Shown: piece by piece, positions 23,687 to 32,990 of the stretch | Position numbering within the stretch: the first letter of the stretch is position 1 | Layout of the letters: every line of letters begins with the position of its first letter | Assembly (NCBI RefSeq): GCF_012349115.1 | Contig: NZ_PQIG01000094.1 | Location: 1 to 64,000, forward strand | Direction: 5' to 3' | Source of the DNA: Rhizobium ruizarguesonis | GTDB taxonomy: Bacteria > Pseudomonadota > Alphaproteobacteria > Rhizobiales > Rhizobiaceae | Length of the DNA: 64,000 bases | Notes under the pieces: model-generated | Database searches by the model: none | Seen by the model: only the letters and a program-made list of their open reading frames with translations | What the model was told of the DNA's origin: nothing | Translations under genes and position numbers: made by a program

Positions 23687-26656
23687 ATGACCCCGGATCA
23701 GTTCATCGCCAAATGGAAGCACTCGACGCTCAAAGAGCGTTCGGCCTCGCAATCTCACTTCAACGATCTGTGCGACGTGCTCGGCGTGGACAAGCCGACG
23801 GACGTTGACCAAAAAGGCGACTGGTACTGTTTTGAGCGGGGCGCCTCAAAAACCGCTGGCGGCGAAGGATGGGCGGACGTCTGGAAGCGGAGTCATTTCG
23901 GCTGGGAATATAAGGGCAAACGGAAAGACCTGACAGCCGCCTTCGCCCAGCTGCAGCAATATGCTGTCGCTCTGGAAAACCCGCCGATCCTTGTCGTTTC
24001 GGACATGGACCGCATCGTCGTTCATACGAACTGGACGAACACGGTTTCCGAAGTTCATATGATTTCGCTTGAAGAGCTGAGGGATGCGGGGAAGCGCGAT
24101 CTACTGCGGTGGGTTTTCACCGACCCAGAGCGTCTGAAACCTGCCAAGACTATCGATGCGCTGACGCGCGAGGCCGCTGATAAATTCGCGGGCCTGGCGG
24201 GCCAGCTGCACCAAAGAGGCCATGAGCCGCATGAGGTGGCGCATTTCGTCAATCGGTTGGTGTTCTGCATGTTCGCGGAAGATATCAATCTTCTGCCGCG
24301 GCATCTGTTCACCCAGATACTCGATAAGGCTTTCCACAAGCCCTACATCGCGAAGGACCTGATGGAGCAATTGTTCGGCGCCATGAAGTCCGGCGGACTG
24401 TTCGGCGTCGATGAAATTGAATGGTTTAACGGCGGGCTTTTCGACAACGCCACAGCCCTGTCACTGACACGCGATGATCTGAAGATTATTGGCGAAGCAG
24501 CCGCCCTGGACTGGTCCGATATCGATCCTTCGATTTTCGGCACGTTATTCGAGCGCGGCCTGGACCCAGCCAAGCGCAGCCAACTTGGCGCGCACTACAC
24601 CGACCCGGAAAAGATCATGATGATTGTCCGGCCGGTCATCCTCGAGCCGCTCTGGCGAGAGTGGCAAGACACGAGAGCGGCGATCGAAAAACCCCGCGCA
24701 TCTGAAAAGCGCAAGCGCGATCTGCTAGGCGGCTTTCTGGAACGCCTGCGGCAATTCAGGGTCCTCGATCCCGCCTGCGGATCGGGCAACTTCCTGTACC
24801 TTGCCCTGCTGGGCCTCAAGGACCTGGAACACCGTGTCAACCTGGAAGCGGAGGCCATGGGCTTCGGCCGCCAATTCCCGACCGTCGGCCCACAGGTCGT
24901 CAATGGCATTGAGATAAATCCTTACGCGGCTGAGCTGGCGCGCGTGACGGTGTGGATCGGCGAAATCCAGTGGATGAGAAAGAACGGCTTCGACGTCGAC
25001 CGCAAACCGGTACTGAAGCCTCTTAACAACATCGAATGCAGGGACGCACTGATCAATCCGGATGGTACGATTGCAGACTGGCCGCGCGTGGATGCGATCA
25101 TCGGCAACCCCCCATTTCTTGGCGACAAAAAGATGATCCGGGAACTGACCGAAAGCTATGTTCAGTCGCTTCGACGACTCTACGGGCAGGTATTGCCCCA
25201 GGCAGGCGATCTCGTCTGTTTTTGGTTCGCCAAAGCTTGGCAGATGGTAGAGGCCGGACAGCTCCATCGCGCCGGATTTGTCGCGACGAATTCTATTCGA
25301 TCAGGCTCGAGCAATAAGATATTGAAAGTCATCTGCGATCGCGGTCGGATATTCGACGCGTGGGATGACGAACCATGGGTAGTCGACGGAGCGGCCGTTC
25401 GCGTTTCACTCGTTAGTTTCGATCGGGGAGGCGACACGCCCGTAAAGCTCGATAACAAGGACGTGTCCGCGATTCATCCCAATCTGACAGCAGGGCAGAA
25501 CAACGTCACGCGACGAACAACGCTTGCCGAAAATACGGGCGTTTGCTTCGTCGGCGTGATTTTGAATGGGTCATTCGAAATATCTGGCAATCAGGCACGC
25601 AACCTTCTTACGCGGCCTTTGAATGTCAACGGCAAGCCAAATTCCGATGTTATCCGCCCAACGCTCAACGGCGATGACTTCAACGGTGATCGGCCCGATA
25701 AATGGGTGATCGACTTCGGCACATCGATATCTGCGGCCGACGCGGCTTTGTACGAACGGCCTTTTGCATTCATCGAGGATAACGTCAAACCCTATCGGCA
25801 ACGTCTCAATTCTGACGGCAACTTCGCCGTGCGCGCCAAGAATGAACGCGAAATCTGGTGGCGGCATGCAAGGCCAAGGCCCAAAATGCGGAAATCTTTG
25901 GCGGGGCTGAAGCAGTATGTCGCGACCCCCATGGTATCTAGCTATCGGACATTTGATTACCTACCCGTCTCAATGCTGCCTGATCAGAAGCTGGTAGTTT
26001 TTGCGCGAGAGGATGATTCGTTCCTCGGCGTCCTACAATCGAAGGTACATCATATCTGGACCATTGCGACATGCTCCTGGATCGGTGCGGGTAACGACGT
26101 CACGTACTCTAACACCGCCGTGTTTGAAACATTCCCGTTCCCAGACGGGCTTACACCAGCCCATTCGGCCAAGGAATGGGCTGCGGACCCACGAGCTCAA
26201 GCGATTGCACTCGCCGCAAAAGAGCTAAAGTCTCTTCGCGACGAATGGCTTCATCCCACCTCGCTGATCCGTAGAGAACCAGAAGTCTCGGCAGGCTATC
26301 CAGAACGCATCCTTCCTGTCGATAAAGAGGCGGCTGTGGAACTCGCGCAACGAACGCTTGGCGCTTTGTACAGTGCGCCACCAGCGTGGCTAAAAAACGC
26401 ACACGCGAAACTCGATCAAGCGGTCCTGCTTGCGTATGGCTGGCCGATAAACATATCCGACGAAGATATCGTTGCAAAGTTGCTGGCGCTCAATCTGGCA
26501 CGATCCTCCGGCGCCGGATCAAAGCCAACCTCGAAGCCGCGACAGCTGCCAACCCTGAAATCGAAGCCGAAAGCTCTAAAAAAAGCCAAAGCCACCGAAG
26601 TTTCTCAAAATCCGGCCTCATCCTCCCCAATCACGAAGGCCTACTCGACCTCTTAG
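23687..26656 (+). CDS. MmeI-like type IIL restriction-modification enzyme
   Basis: This single-chain enzyme of 989 residues would both methylate adenine and cut DNA at a distance from its site. The N-terminal nuclease has D64-x9-E74-Y-K76, the exact spacing described for MmeI (D-x9-ExK). The methyltransferase core shows DPACGSGNF (motif I, near 360) and NPPF (motif IV, near 473), the N6-adenine type. The C-terminal 350 residues form the target recognition domain. Length and order match the family, and no stop or frameshift is seen, so it should be functional. A cognate specificity subunit is not needed. It sits between a transposase remnant and a truncated FAD-binding gene. Confidence 0.85.
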   Translation: MTPDQFIAKWKHSTLKERSASQSHFNDLCDVLGVDKPTDVDQKGDWYCFERGASKTAGGEGWADVWKRSHFGWEYKGKRKDLTAAFAQLQQYAVALENPPILVVSDMDRIVVHTNWTNTVSEVHMISLEELRDAGKRDLLRWVFTDPERLKPAKTIDALTREAADKFAGLAGQLHQRGHEPHEVAHFVNRLVFCMFAEDINLLPRHLFTQILDKAFHKPYIAKDLMEQLFGAMKSGGLFGVDEIEWFNGGLFDNATALSLTRDDLKIIGEAAALDWSDIDPSIFGTLFERGLDPAKRSQLGAHYTDPEKIMMIVRPVILEPLWREWQDTRAAIEKPRASEKRKRDLLGGFLERLRQFRVLDPACGSGNFLYLALLGLKDLEHRVNLEAEAMGFGRQFPTVGPQVVNGIEINPYAAELARVTVWIGEIQWMRKNGFDVDRKPVLKPLNNIECRDALINPDGTIADWPRVDAIIGNPPFLGDKKMIRELTESYVQSLRRLYGQVLPQAGDLVCFWFAKAWQMVEAGQLHRAGFVATNSIRSGSSNKILKVICDRGRIFDAWDDEPWVVDGAAVRVSLVSFDRGGDTPVKLDNKDVSAIHPNLTAGQNNVTRRTTLAENTGVCFVGVILNGSFEISGNQARNLLTRPLNVNGKPNSDVIRPTLNGDDFNGDRPDKWVIDFGTSISAADAALYERPFAFIEDNVKPYRQRLNSDGNFAVRAKNEREIWWRHARPRPKMRKSLAGLKQYVATPMVSSYRTFDYLPVSMLPDQKLVVFAREDDSFLGVLQSKVHHIWTIATCSWIGAGNDVTYSNTAVFETFPFPDGLTPAHSAKEWAADPRAQAIALAAKELKSLRDEWLHPTSLIRREPEVSAGYPERILPVDKEAAVELAQRTLGALYSAPPAWLKNAHAKLDQAVLLAYGWPINISDEDIVAKLLALNLARSSGAGSKPTSKPRQLPTLKSKPKALKKAKATEVSQNPASSSPITKAYSTS

Positions 26657-26798
26657 GGTGTTCTTTCGTAAATGGACTGTTGCGCGGTCCGGCTTTTGGC
26701 GGCAAGGAATGACTGGTGCTTCGGATTTCTTTGGAAATCCTGAGGTGGGGGAAACAACGAATTCGGAGCAGTTGGCCGGCGCCGCGCTATGAGCGCAG

Positions 26799-27323
26799 AT
26801 GCCCGCGCCGAGCAAAGAACGCATGACCGATATCGCAGACCCGCTGAATGATTGGATTACGGCAAGCACGCTGCCGGGAAGCGACGGTCTATATTTTCTG
26901 GGCACGTTCGAGCGGCGCATCACATTCTATTCCCAGCAGGTTCGTGCATTCCGCTTGGTCAGAGCGCTGCACGAGCGAGGCATCCTTAAGCCGAACGATA
27001 CAGTGGCCGTTGTCGGTGGTGGCGCCGCTGGCGTGACTTGCGCATCGGCGTTGGGTCTTCTGGATTACGACGTTAGCCTGTACGATCCCGCGGTTGAAGT
27101 GCTCCAACTTCAGAGCGCCTCGCCTCGCCTGCTCCATCCCCATATCTACGAATGGCCAGCGCCGGGCTCGCTCGACAAGAGCGCCGGGTTGCCGTTCCTC
27201 GACTGGGATTTGGATACCGGCAAGCCGATCGCGAAGCGGCTAGCAGCCGAATTCCATATGCGACAGGTATCATCAAAGGATCGCGCGCATCCATTGATTT
27301 CGAGGTGCTCGGTTTTGATCTGA
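26799..27323 (+). pseudogene. FAD/NAD(P)-binding protein, 3' truncated
   Basis: The N-terminal part of a flavin/nucleotide-binding protein is present: a VAVVGGGAAGVTCASALG dinucleotide-binding loop near residues 68-85, followed by the second strand DYDVSLYDP. Homologous-looking sequence ends near 27260. Beyond that the frame reads through Lrp-derived DNA to a stop at 27321-27323. The remaining protein is about 155 meaningful residues, far shorter than an oxidoreductase. It lies 140 bp after the MmeI-like gene and may have been its partner. A Met at 26823 is an alternative start. Confidence 0.6.
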
Positions 27324-27595
27324 CGGTGATCGTTATGATCCGAACTCGTCATCATTCAAGGGAATGGTCGGAAGATTTTCGCAAGCACGTCGACAGGATG
27401 CCGGAAGTCGTCGATTTTTACCGAATAGGCGGCGACTGGGATTACTTGATCAAGGTCATCACCAAAGGAATGTCGGGCTATGACGCTTTCTACCAGAAGC
27501 TGATAACCAACTTCGATCTCGCGACGGTGACCGGCTATTTTTCGATGGAAGCAATCATAAGTAATCGCGCAGTGGACCTGATGCGCACGCGGTGA
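27262..27595 (+). pseudogene. Lrp/AsnC regulator remnant (C-terminal RAM domain only)
   Basis: The frame reads TGIIKGSRASIDFEVLGFDL, TVIVMIRTRHHSREWSEDFR, VVDFYRIGGDWDYLIKV and TVTGYFSMEAIISNRAVDL. This is the effector-binding RAM domain of an Lrp/AsnC regulator. The N-terminal helix-turn-helix is missing and the sequence is fused to the truncated FAD-binding gene. The junction near 27262 marks a deletion or the right end of the accessory region. Confidence 0.75.
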
Positions 27596-27981
27596 CGCCT
27601 ACGCCGAATCCGCGGCGCACCCTGAGCGCGTGACATTCAAACCGGACTGCACAATTCCGGGATTAGGATGCCGCAAAGAGCGCCCCGGGAAGCGCAGGGC
27701 TCGCCGCGCGTCCGCTCGGCCTACTGTGCAGGCCCCTACTCACCCCGGACGGGATCTCAAGAGCGACAAGATGCCACTGCCTTGGGCAGAAGCGGCGTGC
27801 ACCATGGCAGAGTGGGTTTGCTAAAAATCTCTGCAGGCCGAGTTGAAGCTGAAGATCAGGGACATCTGCCGGACACGAGTACGCTACCCCGGAAATTCCA
27901 GCTCCCGCTGGCCCAAAATCGGAGGGCACTTCAAAAGAACTGCTGGAGCGAACTCAAACTGGATAAAACTTGATGGCAAGG
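27596..27981. other. Intergenic stretch without a supported gene
   Basis: It lies between the Lrp remnant and the intact Lrp gene. A plus-strand frame (27668-27973) is open but has no recognised domain, and its composition looks like decayed IS or non-coding DNA. Confidence 0.3.
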
Positions 27982-28455
27982 TCAATGGCAGATGGCTTCG
28001 AGCGGCCTGTGCGGTTTGACAATCGGCGATTTCAGTACGACGACGCTCAGATATCTCTCGATGCCGATATCCCTGTCGATCAGACGCTCCATGATTGTCT
28101 GGTACTCGACAAGCCCATTGGTGACAAACTTCACCAAGTAGTCGTAGCCTCCGGAAACCAGGTGACATTCAATTGCAGATTCCAATGTGTCGATCGCCGC
28201 AAGAAAGCGGGCGAAATCGACCTGTCGGTGGTTCCGAAGGGTGATTTCAGTGAAGACGGTCACGGTCCGACCAAGCTTGGCCAAGTTAATCTGAGCGGAG
28301 TAGCCAAAGATGTAGCCTTCCGCATGCAGCTTCTTTACGCGCATCAGACAGGGGCTTGGCGAGAGGTTGACGAGCTTCGCAAGCTCCGTGTTCGTCATGC
28401 GTCCGTTCTTTTGGAGTTCGCAAAGGATCGTGATGTCGATGCTGTCAAGTTTCAT
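27982..28455 (-). CDS. Lrp/AsnC family transcriptional regulator
   Basis: This 157-residue regulator begins with the HTH (MKLDSIDITILCELQKNGRM, then TNTELAKLVNLSPSPCLMRV). It continues with the linker KLHAEGYIFGYSAQI and a C-terminal RAM domain (GYDYLVKFVTNG). These proteins form octamers and sense amino acids. The start at 28455 is preferred to one 20 codons upstream because the family begins LDxxDxxIL. It lies 150 bp after the end of the ABC substrate-binding gene on the same strand and may regulate amino-acid or peptide uptake. The remnant at 27262-27595 is a second, broken family member. Confidence 0.88.
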   Translation of the reverse strand: MKLDSIDITILCELQKNGRMTNTELAKLVNLSPSPCLMRVKKLHAEGYIFGYSAQINLAKLGRTVTVFTEITLRNHRQVDFARFLAAIDTLESAIECHLVSGGYDYLVKFVTNGLVEYQTIMERLIDRDIGIERYLSVVVLKSPIVKPHRPLEAICH

Positions 28456-28607
28456 TCCCTTACCCCCTCCGAAAGCGCGGCATGATTTCGCTTCCGACTG
28501 CATCGAGCAGATCACGCCATGACAAAATCCGCAGCACAGAAACGACGACCGAAGCTTCCGTCATTTGCGGGGGAGGGTGCCACCGGCGGCCGGTGACACC
28601 GTTTCGC

Positions 28608-30098
28608 TCACTTTGCCGACAGTTCCGGCGTGAGGTAGTAATTGTTCAGCGGATGCGGCCGAAAGCCCTGGATACGGTCGCCGATAGCATCGAACGTGTT
28701 GACATGGACGATATCGACGACCGCGGCGTCACCCTGCAGCTTTTGGGCGATCTTGGCGTAGAGCGCATAACGCTGCTCGTCATTGTCGTTGGCACGCGCT
28801 TCCTTGATCAGGGCATCGACTTCAGGCGAGCAGTAGTGCGCTAGATTGAACCCGCCTTCGCAGGAGAAGTCGGAAGACAAGAAGCCCGCAGGATCAAGAA
28901 CGTCGGTCAAATAATTGCGCGACAGGAAAGCGAGATCGAAATTGCCGCTGAGAAGATCCGGCTCGATGGCGTTGTATTGAGCCGCCTTGATCGTGCTCTG
29001 GATGCCGACATCCGCCAGCATTTGCTGGACGGCGGCGGCGATGTCCTTGAATTCGGCTCTTTCGACATATGCGATGATCTCCACCTTGAGGCTGCCAGGC
29101 GCGATACCAGCCTCGGCGAGCAGCGACTTGGCAACATCGGGATTGAAGGTCGGCTTCTGGTCCTTCGGAGCCCAGGCGTCCGTCGGACGGAAGACATCGT
29201 TGGCCGGCGGCATCAGCCCCTCGAATAGAGCTTCGGAAATCGCCTGATTGTCGATCGCCGCCTGAATGGCCTTTCGCACGCGCACGTCGTCGAAGGGTTT
29301 CTTCTTGTTGTTGATGACGAGCATCGTGGTTCGCGGCGTGGCAGCCTCGGAGATCTTGGCGACGCCGGAGTCGTTGACCTGTTTGACGCTGGTGGCGGGA
29401 ATGAGGCGTGAAATGTCCGCCTCGCCTGAACGAGCCTGCACCGCGCGCGTATTGGCGTCGAGGACGAAGCGCACCTCGCCCTCGTCAACCGCGGGCTTCT
29501 TACCCCAATAGGTCGGGGTCGCCTTCACTTTCAGGCCCTGGGCCTGATCCACCGAGACGATCGTGTACGGACCGGTGCAATGATTGATCGGATCGATGGC
29601 GCCGCCCGGCTTATAGGCGGCCTTGGAAAGGATGCTGGTGGCGGGCGCGGCCAGATAGGCAGGCAGCATGGCAAGCGGCTGGGCGGTCGTTATGCGCACC
29701 TTGTCCTTTCCGATGGCATCCACAGACTTGAAGAGTTTAGGCGGAAAGGCGCGAGCCGATACCTCTCCATGCAAGAGGCTGGTGAGCGCGAAGGCGACGG
29801 CATCCGCATCGAACGGCGTGCCGTCCTGGAAGACCACGTCCTGCCTCAACGTGACCTCCCAAATGTTCGGTTCGATGTGGGTGAAGGAGGTGGCGAGCCA
29901 CGGCTCCAGCTTGCCGTCGTAGTTCACGCGTGCCAGCCCTTCGTAGCAGCCGGCCACTGTGCCGACATAGACGTCGTCGGAGGTCATTGCCCAATTGTTC
30001 CTGATGCTCCAGAAGTCGGCGACGACGACGGGTTGGGCCTCCGCCGCTGTTGCCGCGAGGACCAGTGACAATGCGGAAATCCTATTGAAAAGCTTCAT
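28608..30098 (-). CDS. ABC transporter substrate-binding protein, peptide/nickel type (SBP family 5)
   Basis: This 496-residue periplasmic binding protein has a signal peptide (MKLFNRISALSLVLAATAAE, cleavage after AEA). The family-5 sequence blocks are present (TLRQDVVFQDGTPFDADAVA, DVRVRKAIQAAID). It delivers its ligand to the DppB/DppC permease. Family 5 includes dipeptide, opine and nickel binders, and the sequence alone does not choose between them. It is the last gene of the operon, 48 bp after the ATPase DppF. Stem-loops occur downstream (GGTG..CACCGG/CCGGTG..CACC at 28576-28600) but lack a T-run on this strand. Confidence 0.88.
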   Translation of the reverse strand: MKLFNRISALSLVLAATAAEAQPVVVADFWSIRNNWAMTSDDVYVGTVAGCYEGLARVNYDGKLEPWLATSFTHIEPNIWEVTLRQDVVFQDGTPFDADAVAFALTSLLHGEVSARAFPPKLFKSVDAIGKDKVRITTAQPLAMLPAYLAAPATSILSKAAYKPGGAIDPINHCTGPYTIVSVDQAQGLKVKATPTYWGKKPAVDEGEVRFVLDANTRAVQARSGEADISRLIPATSVKQVNDSGVAKISEAATPRTTMLVINNKKKPFDDVRVRKAIQAAIDNQAISEALFEGLMPPANDVFRPTDAWAPKDQKPTFNPDVAKSLLAEAGIAPGSLKVEIIAYVERAEFKDIAAAVQQMLADVGIQSTIKAAQYNAIEPDLLSGNFDLAFLSRNYLTDVLDPAGFLSSDFSCEGGFNLAHYCSPEVDALIKEARANDNDEQRYALYAKIAQKLQGDAAVVDIVHVNTFDAIGDRIQGFRPHPLNNYYLTPELSAK

Positions 30099-30146
30099 GC
30101 TCGCATTCCCCTTTTTTGGTTTTGGAAAGTAGGTCTGATGACCGGC

Positions 30147-31175
30147 TCAGCCGGCAGCCATCGCTGGCGCGACTTGCGTTTCGCGAATTGCGGCGATCTG
30201 TTCGAAATGGTGGCAACGAACGAAGTGTCGTGTGCCGTCGTCCTCAACAAGGCTGCGCAGCATGGGCTCTGCCTGCGCGCATTGACTGTCCGCATGAGCG
30301 CATCGCGTCCGCAAGCGGCATCCGTTTGGTGGATTGAGCGGGCTCGGCGGCTCTCCGTGCAAAGTGTCGATCGTCTCCTCCAGCCCGTGCTCGTCGAGCA
30401 GGGAGGAGGCGATCAAGGCTCGCGTATAGGGATGTTGTGGATTGACGAAGAGATCGGCCGCCGGCGCTATCTCGACGATCTGGCCGAGATACATCACCGC
30501 GATGCGGTCACAGAAGCGCGACACGAGCCGCAAATCGTGCGTGATCATCAGTATGGTGAGGCGTAGCCGAATCCTCAATTCCGACAGGAGATTGAGGATC
30601 TGCGTGCGCATGGAGGAGTCGAGTGCCGAGGTCGGCTCGTCGCACACCAGGAATTCCGGACGCAGAAGGAGCGCGCGTCCGATGCCGACGCGCTGCAATT
30701 GTCCGCCGGAGCACTGGTGAGGGTAGCGGTCGTAAAATGCGTCGGTGAGCCCGACTTCGCGCAGTATGTCCAGGACCTCGGCCTTGCATTCGCCGGGCAT
30801 GTAGAGCGCATGCTGCATCAGAGGCGCGATCATGCTTTGGCCGATCGTCATGGAGGGGTCGAGCGCTGAATAAGGATCTTGGAAGACGAGCTGCATAGTG
30901 CGGCGCATCTTGCGGAGCTCTTCGCCCTGTAACGCGATGACATCACGCCCATCGACCTTTACCCGCCCGGATGTTGGCGGTGTCAGGCGCATGAGCAAAC
31001 GAGCGACCGTGCTCTTGCCACAGCCGGATTCACCGACAAGACCAAGGACCTCGCCGTGGCGGATCGAAAAGCTGACACCATCGACGGAGCGGACGAGCCG
31101 CCCGCCGGACAAAAGATAATGCTTCGTCAGTCCTTCGACGATGACAAAATCGGAGTCAGCGACGCGCGGCTTCAT
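30147..31175 (-). CDS. ABC transporter ATP-binding protein (DppF/OppF-like)
   Basis: This 342-residue ATPase has GESGCGKST (Walker A), the signature CSGGQLQRVGIGRAL, and FLVCDEPTSALD (Walker B). A C-terminal oligopeptide-type extension has a four-Cys-like pattern (CRLRTRCAHADSQC) that binds an Fe-S cluster in relatives. The start is fixed by the ATGA overlap with the upstream gene. It pairs with the DppD-like ATPase to energise the transporter. Confidence 0.88.
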   Translation of the reverse strand: MKPRVADSDFVIVEGLTKHYLLSGGRLVRSVDGVSFSIRHGEVLGLVGESGCGKSTVARLLMRLTPPTSGRVKVDGRDVIALQGEELRKMRRTMQLVFQDPYSALDPSMTIGQSMIAPLMQHALYMPGECKAEVLDILREVGLTDAFYDRYPHQCSGGQLQRVGIGRALLLRPEFLVCDEPTSALDSSMRTQILNLLSELRIRLRLTILMITHDLRLVSRFCDRIAVMYLGQIVEIAPAADLFVNPQHPYTRALIASSLLDEHGLEETIDTLHGEPPSPLNPPNGCRLRTRCAHADSQCAQAEPMLRSLVEDDGTRHFVRCHHFEQIAAIRETQVAPAMAAG

Positions 31176-32230
31176 GCCGGAACTCCTGCGCGGACATCTT
31201 GGTGTTCGCTGCTGGTGGCCCAGCAGCGGGCCTTGCATGCGCAGTCGGTGTCGGTTTCACAAAGATGCGGCTCCTCCACGACGCAACGCTCGAGACAGCC
31301 ATGCGTCTGGGCTACGGGACAACGGGGATGGAAGCGGCAGCCTGTCGTCAGGTCGCGCGCATGGACCGTGCCGTGGGGGAGGGAGAACAGCTTTCCCTGC
31401 GCGTCGGTCTGGAACAGGGAGCAGCGAATGAGGGCCTGCGTATAGGGATGAGAAGGCTGCTTCAGTACCCTGGCCGCGGGGCCTTCCTCGACAACGCGTC
31501 CCGCATACATGACGACAATGCGGTCGGCGACGGCGGATACGACAGAGAGGTCGTGAGTGATCAGCAGCACGGCGAGGCGCCGCCGCCGGCGCTCGGCATC
31601 GAGAAGCCGCAGGATCTGCGCCTGAACGGTGACGTCGAGGGCGGTCGTCGGCTCGTCAGCAATCAGGAGTTCGGGACCGGCACTGAGCGCCGCTGCCATC
31701 ATCACCCTCTGGGCCATGCCGCCGGAAAGTTCGAAGGAATAGCAATCGGCTCGTGCCGATGGATCGGGAATTCCGACTTCACTGAGCAGTCCGACGACCT
31801 GGCGGCGGTTCTCCCGTCCGTGGATGCCGTTGTGGTAGTGGAGCGGCTCGCCGACCTGCACTCCCACCCTGGATGTCGGGTCGAGCATGGCTTGAGGCTG
31901 CTGGAACAGCATGGACAAGCGGCCGCCTCTGAGATGATCGAACTCACTGGCCGATAGGTTTCGCAAGTCCTGTCCGGAGAAATCGATGGCAGTCGCACTG
32001 ACCGTCGCCCCTGGAGGCAATAACCGCATGATGGAGAGCGCCGTTACGCTCTTGCCGGAACCCGATTCTCCGACGAGCGCGACAACCTCTCCCTTGCCGA
32101 CGTCGAAACTGACACGGTCCAGGATCGGTTGCTCAACGCCGGCGAACCGCACTGTCAGATCGCGCACCGAAAGAATAGGATGTCTCTCGCCCATCGGAGC
32201 AGCGGTGTTTTCGCAGGTCTGGCATGTCAT
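31172..32230 (-). CDS. ABC transporter ATP-binding protein (DppD/OppD-like)
   Basis: This 352-residue ATPase has GESGSGKSV (Walker A), LSGGMAQRVMMAAAL (signature) and LLIADEPTTALD (Walker B). The C-terminal extension contains CRFHPRCPVAQTHGC, the Cys-rich pattern usual for OppD/DppD. The first 15 residues include CQTCE, which is unusual. It follows the GntR gene by 35 bp and overlaps the next ATPase gene by 4 bp, so translation of the two is coupled. Confidence 0.88.
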   Translation of the reverse strand: MTCQTCENTAAPMGERHPILSVRDLTVRFAGVEQPILDRVSFDVGKGEVVALVGESGSGKSVTALSIMRLLPPGATVSATAIDFSGQDLRNLSASEFDHLRGGRLSMLFQQPQAMLDPTSRVGVQVGEPLHYHNGIHGRENRRQVVGLLSEVGIPDPSARADCYSFELSGGMAQRVMMAAALSAGPELLIADEPTTALDVTVQAQILRLLDAERRRRRLAVLLITHDLSVVSAVADRIVVMYAGRVVEEGPAARVLKQPSHPYTQALIRCSLFQTDAQGKLFSLPHGTVHARDLTTGCRFHPRCPVAQTHGCLERCVVEEPHLCETDTDCACKARCWATSSEHQDVRAGVPA

Positions 32231-32265
32231 GCAATTTTCCCCTTTTATGATTGAGAACTGCGGAC

Positions 32266-32967
32266 TTATGCGGCTGAAGCGACGTCCTTCCTTGCCTGAA
32301 TTGCCTTGCGCATCGTTTCGACGGGATTCCCGAAGTGCCGGCGCAACTCGGCAAGCGCCGCCTCGATCGTGCCGGAGAGCATGAGATCGGCCAGCAACTG
32401 ATGTTCGCGAACAAGTGCGTCGTTGCCGCTATAGCCACCCATCAGCTTATGCAGGCAGAGCTTCGTTTCGGCTTGTACGGTGGCATAGACGCGCGACAGC
32501 CGAGGGCTCTCCGCCGCATCGACCAGCGTGCGATGAAACTGCATGTCGAGTTCCGCGATGAGCGTCCAGTTCCGGCTTATGCGAGCGCGTTCCATCCGGT
32601 TGGCAATTGCGCTGAGCTCCTTGTGCAGCGGTATTCGCTTTTCTTGTCTTGCCATGACTTTTTCCATGGCTGTGAGTTCCAACGGCTGACGCACCAGATA
32701 GATGTCGATGACATCGCTCTCCGTCAGTTCCGGCACGAAGACGCCACGATGCGGGAGGCTGTTGGCGAGTCCTTCCTGCACCAGGCGTGCAAGTGCCTCG
32801 CGAACGGGCCCGCGACTGACGCCGAAGCGCTCGGCAAGATCTGCCTCGTTCAACTGCGATCCCAGTGGAAACGTCCCGTCGAGGACGCCTTTGCGAACCT
32901 GTTCAGCGACCTGCGTTGCCAGGCTGTAACGGCGCAGTTTGACGTCGCCGCCCTTCGATTTCTCCAT
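32266..32967 (-). CDS. GntR family regulator (FCD/FadR subfamily) inside the ABC operon
   Basis: This 233-residue transcription factor has an N-terminal winged helix (LRRYSLATQVAEQVRKGVLD, NEADLAERFGVSRGPVREAL) and a C-terminal all-helical FCD domain with the usual metal/ligand pocket pattern (DMQFH, then H in NDALVREHQLL). The ATG at 32967 is chosen because AGGGAG lies six bases upstream; an earlier Met at 32994 would overlap the permease gene. Its place between dppC and dppD is unusual, and it probably regulates the operon in response to the transported compound or its catabolite. Confidence 0.85.
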   Translation of the reverse strand: MEKSKGGDVKLRRYSLATQVAEQVRKGVLDGTFPLGSQLNEADLAERFGVSRGPVREALARLVQEGLANSLPHRGVFVPELTESDVIDIYLVRQPLELTAMEKVMARQEKRIPLHKELSAIANRMERARISRNWTLIAELDMQFHRTLVDAAESPRLSRVYATVQAETKLCLHKLMGGYSGNDALVREHQLLADLMLSGTIEAALAELRRHFGNPVETMRKAIQARKDVASAA

Positions 32968-32990
32968 ATGAAACTCCCTAGATTTGTTCG

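Noticed and set aside
28576..28600. Stem-loop downstream of the substrate-binding protein gene as a terminator
   Set aside because: The stem GGTGCCACCGG/CCGGTGACACC exists but no T-run follows on the minus strand, so it is mentioned only with the gene.
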